A stretch of DNA of 6,293 nucleotides, taken from an uncultured Clostridia bacterium. Lineage in GTDB: Bacteria > Bacillota > Clostridia > Oscillospirales > CAG-272. Positions 1 to 6,238 of the stretch are shown here, piece after piece. Where the stretch lies: NCBI GenBank assembly GCA_937884385.1, contig CALGCW010000133.1, forward strand, positions 1-6,293. Direction: 5' to 3'. Made by a program: the position numbers and the translations under genes. A model generated the notes under the pieces. It searched no databases. It was not told the origin of the DNA and worked only from the letters and a program-made list of their open reading frames with translations. How positions within the stretch are numbered: position 1 is the stretch's first letter; every line of letters begins with the position of its first letter.

Positions 1-63
1 GACAAAAGTTTTTTGCGAGCTTTTTTTCAAAAAAGCGAAAATCCTTCATTTGTAACTTCTCCC
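1..63 (-). repeat. Copy A of a dispersed repeat found at both window ends
   Basis: Read on the minus strand from 63 to 1, this stretch has a GGGAG box, then GTTAC, then TCGCTTTT, an A-rich run, GCTC and GCAAAA. The same blocks occur in the same order on the plus strand at 6239-6293, with small gaps and a less similar section in between. The two copies are therefore inverted relative to each other. A near-palindrome, GCTTTTTT and AAAAAAGC around a 2-base centre, lies inside. It has no GC core or clean T-tail and is a poor terminator for nagB, which ends at 75. Function is unknown. It could be an intergenic dispersed repeat of this genome. The similarity was found by eye and is AT-rich, so it needs an alignment to confirm. 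Confidence 0.45.
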
Positions 64-74
64 AAAATAATATA

Positions 75-797
75 TCAGATATCCTTCCCTGCGGCTTCGT
101 CGCAAATGAGGATGCAATCGGGATGATTGCGAAGGATGGATGCAGGTATCTCCTCTCTTATCTCACCCTTAACGAGCTCTCGAATAGCATAAGCCTTGCC
201 CGCACCGTTAGCAAGAATAAGTATCTTTTTAGCATTCATTATGTTCTGAAGTCCCATCGTAAATGCCTGACGGGGCACCTCATCAATGGAGTTAAACAGC
301 CTTGAATTGTCCTTTATTGTGCTCTCTGTAAGATCAACGATGTGCGTCACAGAATCAAACGCCGTTCCGGGCTCGTTGAAGGCAATATGACCGTTCGAGC
401 CAATACCGAGCACCTGAATATCTTGGCGCAATTCGTCAAGAAGCGCATTGTAGCGCGCGCACTCAGCATCCTTGTCATCTGCCTTACCGTTCGCAATATG
501 CGTGTTTTCGGGCTTGATATCTATGTGCTTAAATAAATTTTCTCTCATAAAATAAACGTAGCTCTGATCACTGCTTATGTCGAGACCCACGTATTCGTCG
601 AGGTTGACCGCACGGCACTGCGCATAGGAAGTACCGTTTTCCCTGTGATCCTCTGCCATTTTCGCATAAAGACCGAGAGGAGTCGAGCCCGTCGCAAGAC
701 CAAGCACCGCATCGGGCTTCTCTCTTACAACGTCAAGCACAACGCGAAGCGCCTCCTCACTCATTTCTTCATAATTCTTAACCTTGATAACCTTCAT
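75..797 (-). CDS. nagB: Glucosamine-6-phosphate deaminase (NagB)
   Basis: Cytoplasmic enzyme that converts glucosamine 6-phosphate and water to fructose 6-phosphate and ammonium, the step that feeds amino sugars into glycolysis. The 240 residues carry the family's signatures. LATGSTP (34-40) is the phosphate-binding loop. NLDEY (65-69) holds the catalytic base Asp67. GIGSNGHIAFNEPG (131-144) holds His137 and Glu142, matching E. coli His143 and Glu148. SRLF gives Arg166, and Lys201 follows NGAG; these match E. coli Arg172 and Lys208. Asn135 replaces E. coli Asp141, as I recall for the shorter Bacillus-type enzymes. The length fits that group (about 240 residues) rather than the 266-residue allosteric E. 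coli form, whose C-terminal tail is missing. The ATG at 795-797 is supported by GGAGG at 804-808, six bases upstream. It is transcribed divergently from the LRR genes. No terminator is visible before the window edge, so a downstream partner may lie outside. It appears complete and intact. Confidence 0.96.
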   Translation of the reverse strand: MKVIKVKNYEEMSEEALRVVLDVVREKPDAVLGLATGSTPLGLYAKMAEDHRENGTSYAQCRAVNLDEYVGLDISSDQSYVYFMRENLFKHIDIKPENTHIANGKADDKDAECARYNALLDELRQDIQVLGIGSNGHIAFNEPGTAFDSVTHIVDLTESTIKDNSRLFNSIDEVPRQAFTMGLQNIMNAKKILILANGAGKAYAIRELVKGEIREEIPASILRNHPDCILICDEAAGKDI

Positions 798-857
798 AAT
801 AAACCTCCAAAATATAAAAATTCTCCAAATTCAGTTTATTCATATACCTTCCCGATT

Positions 858-886
858 ATTATAACAAATAACTGCAACTTTTGCAA
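858..886 (-). promoter_or_regulatory. Sigma-A promoter of nagB (extended -10)
   Basis: On the minus strand the -35 is TTGCAA (881-886) and the -10 is TATAAT (858-863), a perfect match, with a 17-base spacer. TG at 865-866 makes it an extended -10. Transcription should start near 851, giving a leader of about 50 bases with GGAGG at 804-808. Two direct copies of GCAACTT (plus strand 874-880 and 887-893) abut the -35 hexamer on both sides and could be a regulator site. No match to the known NagR/DasR operator pattern (TGGTCTAGACCA-like) was seen. Confidence 0.8.
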
Positions 887-901
887 GCAACTTCTGTATT
901 A

Positions 902-931
902 TTTTTTTGTAAACCTTACTTTACGAAAAAA
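902..931. promoter_or_regulatory. AT-rich inverted repeat between the divergent promoters
   Basis: TTTTTTGTAAA is followed after six bases (ccttac) by TTTACGAAAAAA, its reverse complement apart from one extra G. It ends just upstream of the -35 at 934 and lies between the two divergent promoters. It could be an operator or simply a chance palindrome in AT-rich DNA. The promoter of the second LRR gene has no equivalent dyad, which argues against a shared regulator binding here. Confidence 0.25.
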
Positions 932-933
932 TA

Positions 934-962
934 TTTACAAACGCATTAAAATATGATAAAAT
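934..962 (+). promoter_or_regulatory. Sigma-A promoter of the first LRR gene (extended -10)
   Basis: TTTACA (934-939), a 17-base spacer, then TAAAAT (957-962), with TG at 954-955 forming an extended -10. The start codon is 63 bases from the first base of the -35, and AAAGGAG lies at 983-989. The 30 bases 931-960 match 3451-3480 upstream of the second LRR gene at 25 positions by hand count, so the two promoters look like descendants of one. Confidence 0.8.
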
Positions 963-996
963 ACAGTTGTATAGAAAAAAGTAAAGGAGTAAAGAT

Positions 997-3369
997 ATGA
1001 AAAAAAGTTTTTTTTATTTTCTCGTTGCCTTGTTGATGATCATCATCTGTACTTCCCTTTCCTCATGTGAAATTAGTGGTGCAACAAGCACAACAAAGCA
1101 CCCCAACCTTATGTCACCCGGTTTGGGGATAACCGACGAAGGTATTGTAGTCAGCTTTGGTTCAGAGGAGAATGTCATAATACCCGAGACCTACAACGGA
1201 AAGCCTGTCGTAGGAATCGACATTTCCACTTTCTACACTGATTATGCAGTTAAATCCCTGCACATCCCGGCTTCCGTAAAAACCATTTCCGATTCGACGT
1301 TTAAAGGGATGTATCTCTCCTTTGCACATCTCGAAAGCATTACCGTAGATGAAAACAACCCTAATTTTTCCTCTATAGACGGTGTATTGTTTACAGATAA
1401 CGGAAGAACACTATACTACTATCCTGCGAATAAGCCTGACGAAACCTATGCTGTTCCGGAGGGGGTTCAATACATTTCGCCAAAAGGCTTAGCAGGCTGC
1501 AATGCTCTTGAGTTAACACTTCCAAGCACTCTCAAGTCAATATCGGATCAAGGAATGGCAGGTTGTCGTGTCACCTCATTGACAATCCCGGACTCTGTGA
1601 CACAAATAGGCAAAGCCGCATTTAGAAATTGCAGCAATCTTGTAAGCATACGTCTCAGCAATAATATCTCAACCATTAACGATGAAACGTTTTCAGGCTG
1701 CGAAAGCCTCGAGTCCATCAACATTCCGGATTTGGTAAAGCGCTGTGGCTCAAGCGCTTTCGCGGAATGCAAGAGCCTAAAGTCCGTTATTTTGCCAAAC
1801 TCTACAAAAGAATTTGGAGCGCAAGCGTTCCAAGGTTGCGAAAATCTGGAAAGCATCCTTCTGCCGGAAGGAATGACCTCGATTCCCGAAGGCTTTTTCA
1901 GGGGCTGTCATTCGCTCACTTCTGTCAATATCCCCAAATCAGTTACTCAAATCGGAAGTAGTGCATTTTCGTCTTGCCATAGTCTTAAGGAGATAGTCCT
2001 TCCAGACAATATATCAGCCATAAATGATTACACCTTCTCCGATTGCAAAGCTCTTAAAGCAATAGATATACCGGATACAGTCAAAATGATATACTATCGT
2101 TCCTTCAGCGGATGTCTGAATCTTACAGAAATACGGCTCCCCAATTCTCTGACCTACGTAGGCAACAACGCTTTTTCCGGATGCAACTCATTAAAACGTG
2201 TATACATCCCCGCAAACGAGATTCACTTCAGATACAGTGCATTTGAAAAATGCACGTCCATAGATGAGGTCTATACTCCCAGCATTAATGCTTGGCTCAA
2301 ATATAAATTTGAGGATCCTAATTCAAATCCTATCAACACCAACTTCTTATCGGAAAGATGTAAGCTTTACGTGAACGGTGAACTGCTGACTGATGTCATC
2401 GTTCCCGAAGGCATCGAAGAAATATCATCCAACTCCTTTATAAAGTTAAGTACGATAAAGACCGTTACACTTCCAAGCACTTTGAAGGTTATTGGCGAAA
2501 ATGCATTTCTTGCTTGTACATCCCTTGAAAGTGTAAACATTCCCAAGGGTCTTACAAGCATCGGTAATAGCGCATTCAACGGATGCAAGACACTCAAAAG
2601 CCTGACACTTAACGGTAATACAGAACTCAAGCTTGGCCAAGAAGCGTTCAAGGATTGCGTATCTCTTGCATTCATTTCTTTAAGCAACACGGACACCTCT
2701 CTTGGATATATGTCGTTTAAAGGATGCACATCTCTCACATCCGTCTCATTCGTCAATTCCGACGTGGTATTGAATGGTTCGGTGTTCGAAGGCTGTACCT
2801 CTCTCGTTCAGATTAACGGAATGGAATGTGTCTCCTCTATTCACGGTGCCACATTCAAGGGTTGTACTTCCTTAAAATCCATTTCACTTCCCGAAACCTT
2901 GACTAGATTCACAACCAGTGAAATGTTTGCAGGTTGCACATCACTCGAATATGTCTCACTTTCAAAGAATATTGATGAAATTGGTGATTCAATGTTTGCG
3001 GGATGCAATTTATTGAAGGAGATCGTTATTCCCGAAAGCGTGACGGATATAGACTATAATGCCTTTTTGAATTGCTTTGCGTTAGAAGAGATTATATTTC
3101 CGAATGCCACTACGTCGATCAACGATACCGCTTTCAAATACTGCTCAAATCTTCGTTCCATATCGTTGGGACAGGATTTTGACTACATTGGGAACAACGC
3201 GTTCCAATACTGCAGGCAACTCGTAAAAATTGAATTCCGCGGAACTATGGAACAGTGGGACAGCATTACAAAATACGGCAATTGGGCGCCCGCAAGTGAT
3301 GAGTTCACCGTCACATGTACCGACGGAACGATAGTATATGTAAACGGCAAGGAACACTCCAGAAGATGA
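997..3369 (+). CDS. BspA-like leucine-rich-repeat lipoprotein
   Basis: Predicted exported surface protein of 790 residues in the BspA / Treponema-type LRR family (LRR_5). Family members act as surface proteins that bind host or microbial ligands; the ligand here is unknown. Residues 1-24 form a lipoprotein signal: MKK, a hydrophobic core, and lipobox LSSC with Cys24 as the probable lipidated residue. An N-terminal non-consensus region (about 40-160) contains the SSIDGVLF and AVPEGV segments common in this family. Two arrays of mostly 23-residue repeats follow, marked by AFxxC and SLxxIxLPxxLxxI: 12 repeats at about 161-419 and 12 at about 480-739. Between them is a conserved insert with W433, NP (444-445) and LYVNG (457-461). 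The C-terminal cap has FRGTMEQW and TVTCTDGT. No LPXTG motif, cell-wall-binding repeat or catalytic domain is seen. AAAGGAG at 983-989, seven bases before the ATG, supports the start. It has its own promoter and a terminator at 3396-3430. It is paralogous to the next gene. Confidence 0.92.
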   Translation: MKKSFFYFLVALLMIIICTSLSSCEISGATSTTKHPNLMSPGLGITDEGIVVSFGSEENVIIPETYNGKPVVGIDISTFYTDYAVKSLHIPASVKTISDSTFKGMYLSFAHLESITVDENNPNFSSIDGVLFTDNGRTLYYYPANKPDETYAVPEGVQYISPKGLAGCNALELTLPSTLKSISDQGMAGCRVTSLTIPDSVTQIGKAAFRNCSNLVSIRLSNNISTINDETFSGCESLESINIPDLVKRCGSSAFAECKSLKSVILPNSTKEFGAQAFQGCENLESILLPEGMTSIPEGFFRGCHSLTSVNIPKSVTQIGSSAFSSCHSLKEIVLPDNISAINDYTFSDCKALKAIDIPDTVKMIYYRSFSGCLNLTEIRLPNSLTYVGNNAFSGCNSLKRVYIPANEIHFRYSAFEKCTSIDEVYTPSINAWLKYKFEDPNSNPINTNFLSERCKLYVNGELLTDVIVPEGIEEISSNSFIKLSTIKTVTLPSTLKVIGENAFLACTSLESVNIPKGLTSIGNSAFNGCKTLKSLTLNGNTELKLGQEAFKDCVSLAFISLSNTDTSLGYMSFKGCTSLTSVSFVNSDVVLNGSVFEGCTSLVQINGMECVSSIHGATFKGCTSLKSISLPETLTRFTTSEMFAGCTSLEYVSLSKNIDEIGDSMFAGCNLLKEIVIPESVTDIDYNAFLNCFALEEIIFPNATTSINDTAFKYCSNLRSISLGQDFDYIGNNAFQYCRQLVKIEFRGTMEQWDSITKYGNWAPASDEFTVTCTDGTIVYVNGKEHSRR
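1477..2253 (+). repeat. First LRR-coding array of gene 997-3369 (12 repeats)
   Basis: Encodes about residues 161-419. The AFxxC-type marker starts at residues 164, 186, 208, 231, 254, 277, 300, 323, 346, 369, 392 and 415: two 22-residue steps, then strict 23-residue (69 bp) steps. Nearly every unit has Cys at the fifth marker position. At the DNA level the units have diverged well beyond simple tandem duplicates. Confidence 0.88.
2368..3213 (+). repeat. Second LRR-coding array of gene 997-3369
   Basis: Encodes the conserved LYVNG lead-in from residue 458 and repeats with markers at 480, 503, 526, 550, 573, 596, 619, 643, 666, 689, 712 and 735. Steps are 23 residues except 526 to 550 and 619 to 643, which are 24. 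The first unit reads SFIKL, so it lacks the usual Cys and is probably a capping repeat. The matching unit of the paralogue also lacks that Cys. Confidence 0.86.
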
Positions 3370-3395
3370 TTAACATTGACGACAACGTCTTAACC

Positions 3396-3430
3396 AAAAA
3401 AGCCCGCAGATGCGGGCTTTTTATTTTTTT
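3396..3430 (+). terminator. Intrinsic terminator after the first LRR gene
   Basis: The arms AAAGCCCGC and GCGGGCTTT pair perfectly around an AGAT loop (3399-3420) and run into a long T-rich tail to 3430. It lies 26 bases past the stop codon. A run of A before the stem could help it act weakly on the opposite strand, but no gene converges on it. It separates the two LRR genes into independent transcription units. Confidence 0.9.
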
Positions 3431-3453
3431 ACAAATACACCCACAAATAAATA

Positions 3454-3482
3454 TTTACAAACCCTTAAAAATATGGTATAGT
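3454..3482 (+). promoter_or_regulatory. Sigma-A promoter of the second LRR gene (extended -10)
   Basis: TTTACA (3454-3459), a 17-base spacer, then TATAGT (3477-3482), with TG at 3474-3475. The start codon is 63 bases from the first base of the -35, exactly as in the first LRR gene. AAAGGAG at 3502-3508 lies eight bases before the ATG. It sits 24 bases past the upstream terminator's T-tail. Confidence 0.8.
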
Positions 3483-3516
3483 AAAAACAGGAATAAATAC
3501 CAAAGGAGATAAGCCT

Positions 3517-6141
3517 ATGAACGAGAATAAAAAACCCCTCGCCCTACTCTGGAGCGCAATACTGACTATATTAATATTCGGAAGATTGGTTCTTCTTCTC
3601 GTTGCTGCAATGCTATACCCGTTAGCGATGCAATATATAGATATGTCTCAAGATAATATCGAGGGCTATAACCCCTCTGCGGGATTAACGGTTAGTGAAA
3701 ACGGAATAGTCACAAAGATCGGAAACGAGCAAAACGTGACCATTCCCTCATATATTAACAATACCAAGGTGACGTCGATAGACTTGTCCCTCAATGCAGG
3801 CGGTAATTTGACCTCGTATTTTTTAAGCGACGTTAAAACCATCAAGATATCCGACTCTATAGTAAAAATAACCGAAAAAACTCTTGATATATTCGCCGGC
3901 TTAAATAACCTGTCAAACTTCACGGTCCATGAGGATAACCCCACTTACATGACCGTTGACGGTGTGCTTTTTGATAAAAGCGGAGAGACTCTTTTGCTTT
4001 ATCCCAAAGCAAAGCAAGGCTCGACATATACCGTTCCCGAGGGCGTCACCCACATCAGAGACGGAGCATTCAACGGTTGCGCGCTTAAAAGCATAAATCT
4101 CCCCGAGAATTTGACTTCCATTCCCCAAAGCTTTTTCGAAGGCTGTAAATCCCTTAAAAGCATCGAGATTCCCGCTTCCGTCACCCAAATCGGTCAAAAT
4201 GCGTTCGCAAACTGCAGCTCACTTACAAGTGTTAAGCTCCCCGAAGGCTTGACCGACATCCCGGCAGGAATTTTCAGCGGCTGCTCAAGTCTTCAATCAA
4301 TAAATATTCCAAATGGTGTAAAGAGCATCGGCAAGGAAGCCTTCAATAATTGCTCTGCATTGCAAAACGTGGTCATCCCAAGTGGTGTAACGCAAATAGG
4401 CGACTTTGCCTTCAATAACTGCAGCAGATTGACCGAGCTGATACTTCCCGAAGGACTCACCAAAATTTCAATGGGGCTTTGCAACGGTTGCTATAGCCTT
4501 GAGAAAGTAAATATCCCCGAGGGTGTAACAAAAATAGATCACAGAGCGTTTACCGCCTGCGACTCACTTACGGAAATAGTTCTTCCCGACTCAATAACAA
4601 GTATAGGCACCGCTTCATTTATGGGTTGCTCTGCCATTACTTCCGTCAAGCTTCCCGCGTCTCTTGGCTCCATCAACCAAAATGCCTTCAGAGACTGCAC
4701 CTCGCTCCAAAAGGTATATTTTCCTCAAACCAACAAATTGATAATCGTATCGGAAGGTGCTTTTCTAAACTGCCCGATGATAAGTGAAATTCACACCCAA
4801 GACGTGCAATCGTGGGTCAATTACCTGTTCATAGACGAATTTGCCAATCCCCTGACTGCACAAGCAGACGGGCAAGTGCGTTATCTCTACGTAAACGGTA
4901 AGATAATCACAGACGTCGTTATTCCAGAAGGTGTGGAATATATTCCCACAAATTGCTTTATCAACACTACATCTATCAAAACAGTCTCGCTTCCAAGCTC
5001 TCTCACAAGGATCAATCCGGGAGCGTTTGCAGGCTGCACCTCACTTGAGAGCATCATCATACCGCAAAATGTGACAAGCATAAAGGAAAGTGCCTTCAAG
5101 GGTTGTACCGCACTCAAAAATGTAACAGTTAGGGAATCGAACTCACTCAGCGTCGAGGCAAGTGCTTTTAAAGATTGCACGTCGCTTGAATGTATCTCGT
5201 TCCTTGGCGACTCGGTGACTATCGGAGCCGAAGCATTTATTGGATGTACTTCTCTGTCAGAGGTAAAGGGCTCTGAAAATATAGTTTCACTTTACACAGG
5301 AGCCTTTAAGAACTGCTCCTCGCTAAAGAGCTTCACCTTTGCAAGCAACGTCAGCAAAATAGAAGCCTTTGTATTTGAAGGCTGCACTTCCCTTAAAGAG
5401 ATCGTTATTCCAAATGGCATAACTTATACAAGCGAATCTCTTTTCAACGGCTGCACCTCACTCGAAAGCGTCACCCTTCCCGAGAGCCTTGGAACGATAG
5501 GAGCATCCACGTTTAAGAATTGCACGTCTTTGGTGAATATCAACATTCCCGAAGGATTGCAGCGCATCGGCAATTATGCTTTCCAAGACTGCTCTTCGTT
5601 AAAGAACATCGTTCTCCCTGAAGGACTTGATGAAGTAGGAGATTCTGCATTCCAAAGCTGCACATCACTTGAAAGTGTGACCGTGCCCGGCTCTATGGTC
5701 CGTGTTTCTCCAAGTATGTTCCGGGAATGTACCTCTCTTAAGCAGGTTACTATATCCACCGGTGTTCAGCAGATAAGCGGCTCCGCATTCAGAGGATGCT
5801 CATCTCTTGAAGAAATAGTGATTGCAGACAGTGTGCGAAGTATCGGTCAATACGCCTTCCAAAACTGCACCTCTTTGAAAAGGATCGTTCTGCCCATCGG
5901 CATAACAACTATATATCTTGAAGCCTTCGGCGGCTGCAATAGCCTTGAATTCATTTCCATCGGAAACCAAATAGATAGGATTGAAAGCAATACCTTCACC
6001 TATTGTCCGATGCTTAATGAGATCGAGTTCCGTGGCACACTTGAAGAATGGTACGCCATCAATAAGGAACACGGATGGGAACCCCCCGTAGCGCAGTTTA
6101 CAGTCACCTGTACCAACGGCACCGTAAATTATAATAATTAA
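3517..6141 (+). CDS. BspA-like leucine-rich-repeat surface protein with an N-terminal hydrophobic anchor or signal
   Basis: Predicted exported protein of 874 residues, paralogue of the preceding lipoprotein and in the same BspA / LRR_5 family; the ligand is unknown. The N-terminus has a basic start (NENKK) and a hydrophobic stretch at 8-38 broken by Arg23. There is no lipobox. VAA at 29-31 could be a signal-peptidase I site, otherwise the stretch is an uncleaved anchor. Residues 54-180 form the N-terminal non-consensus region with VDGVLFDKSG and YTVPEGV. The first LRR array (about 181-419) has 11 units. The insert has W433, NP (444-445) and LYVNG (457-461). The second array (about 480-830) has 16 units, mostly 23 residues, with AFxxC markers. 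The C-terminal cap has FRGTLEEW and TVTCTNGT, then ends at NYNN. No LPXTG motif or enzyme domain is seen. AAAGGAG at 3502-3508 supports the start. It has its own promoter and a strong terminator at 6163-6198. It is complete, with no frameshift. Confidence 0.91.
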   Translation: MNENKKPLALLWSAILTILIFGRLVLLLVAAMLYPLAMQYIDMSQDNIEGYNPSAGLTVSENGIVTKIGNEQNVTIPSYINNTKVTSIDLSLNAGGNLTSYFLSDVKTIKISDSIVKITEKTLDIFAGLNNLSNFTVHEDNPTYMTVDGVLFDKSGETLLLYPKAKQGSTYTVPEGVTHIRDGAFNGCALKSINLPENLTSIPQSFFEGCKSLKSIEIPASVTQIGQNAFANCSSLTSVKLPEGLTDIPAGIFSGCSSLQSINIPNGVKSIGKEAFNNCSALQNVVIPSGVTQIGDFAFNNCSRLTELILPEGLTKISMGLCNGCYSLEKVNIPEGVTKIDHRAFTACDSLTEIVLPDSITSIGTASFMGCSAITSVKLPASLGSINQNAFRDCTSLQKVYFPQTNKLIIVSEGAFLNCPMISEIHTQDVQSWVNYLFIDEFANPLTAQADGQVRYLYVNGKIITDVVIPEGVEYIPTNCFINTTSIKTVSLPSSLTRINPGAFAGCTSLESIIIPQNVTSIKESAFKGCTALKNVTVRESNSLSVEASAFKDCTSLECISFLGDSVTIGAEAFIGCTSLSEVKGSENIVSLYTGAFKNCSSLKSFTFASNVSKIEAFVFEGCTSLKEIVIPNGITYTSESLFNGCTSLESVTLPESLGTIGASTFKNCTSLVNINIPEGLQRIGNYAFQDCSSLKNIVLPEGLDEVGDSAFQSCTSLESVTVPGSMVRVSPSMFRECTSLKQVTISTGVQQISGSAFRGCSSLEEIVIADSVRSIGQYAFQNCTSLKRIVLPIGITTIYLEAFGGCNSLEFISIGNQIDRIESNTFTYCPMLNEIEFRGTLEEWYAINKEHGWEPPVAQFTVTCTNGTVNYNN
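4057..4773 (+). repeat. First LRR-coding array of gene 3517-6141 (11 repeats)
   Basis: Encodes about residues 181-419, with markers at 184, 206, 229, 252, 275, 298, 321, 344, 367, 390 and 415. The unit at 321 reads LCNGC, replacing the usual Phe with Cys. Units 275 and 298 both read AFNNC and may be a more recent duplication. The last step is 25 residues. Confidence 0.87.
4945..6006 (+). repeat. Second LRR-coding array of gene 3517-6141 (16 repeats)
   Basis: Encodes about residues 477-830, with markers at 480, 503, 526, 550, 573, 596, 619, 642, 665, 688, 711, 734, 757, 780, 803 and 826. The first seven markers have the same residue numbers as in the upstream paralogue, including the odd 24-residue step at 526-550. 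The remaining nine compare with five in the paralogue, so this array gained, or the other lost, about four units. The first unit (CFINT) lacks the usual terminal Cys. Confidence 0.87.
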
Positions 6142-6147
6142 AACCGC

Positions 6148-6165
6148 TGTGAAATAGCTTTCACA
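6148..6165 (+). other. Small hairpin just after the second LRR gene
   Basis: TGTGAAA and TTTCACA are perfect 7-base arms around TAGC. The hairpin begins six bases after the stop codon. Its right arm shares three bases (6163-6165) with the outer left arm of the large terminator, so the two cannot both form completely. It may protect the mRNA 3' end or be incidental. Confidence 0.45.
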
Positions 6166-6198
6166 CAAAAAAGCGAGCCTCGGCTCGCTTTTTTGTGT
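6163..6198. terminator. Long symmetric intrinsic terminator after the second LRR gene
   Basis: This is a perfect inverted repeat: ACACAAAAAAGCGAGCC (6163-6179) and its complement (6182-6198) around two central bases. In RNA the GC-rich core GCGAGC/GCTCGC would close a CTCG loop, preceded by six A and followed by six T. Because of the flanking A and T runs it can work on both strands. It ends the second LRR transcript and may also stop transcription arriving from beyond the right edge. Confidence 0.92.
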
Positions 6199-6238
6199 AT
6201 CCCAGTTTACCAAATTCAGCTTCAAATTTTGATTTGTA

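Noticed and set aside
1..49. Possible start of another minus-strand gene: ATG at 47-49 with GGGAG nine bases upstream, 25 bases after the nagB stop
   Set aside because: Only 16 codons are visible, the peptide (MKDFRFFEKK...) does not resemble NagA or another known partner, and the stretch aligns with the end repeat at 6239-6293, where the ATG is not conserved.
645..956. Plus-strand open frame of 103 codons
   Set aside because: It overlaps nagB on the other strand and then runs through AT-rich promoter DNA. It has no ribosome site, and its composition is that of non-coding sequence.
798..996. Riboswitch or other structured leader ahead of nagB or the first LRR gene
   Set aside because: Predicted leaders are only about 50 and 30 bases, too short for known amino-sugar riboswitches or ribozymes, and show no strong conserved stem.
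3315..3512. Plus-strand open frame of 65 codons crossing the end of the first LRR gene
   Set aside because: It overlaps the LRR gene end in another frame and spans the terminator and the second promoter. It has no recognisable protein features.
1548..5759. Several other antisense open frames of 60-130 codons inside the LRR genes
   Set aside because: They repeat with the 69-base LRR period and have no ribosome sites, so they are shadows of the repeats.
997..6141. CRISPR array or non-coding tandem repeat reading of the periodic DNA
   Set aside because: The 69-base periodicity is degenerate at the DNA level, in frame, and fully explained by 23-residue LRR units.
3300..6141. LPXTG sorting signal or cell-wall-binding domain on either LRR protein
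   Set aside because: The C-termini (KEHSRR and NYNN) have no LPXTG motif, hydrophobic tail or aromatic wall-binding repeats.
6148..6165. CRP-like site TGTGA...TCACA
   Set aside because: The half sites are eight bases apart rather than six, the site lies downstream of a gene rather than at a promoter, and it is better explained as a transcript hairpin.
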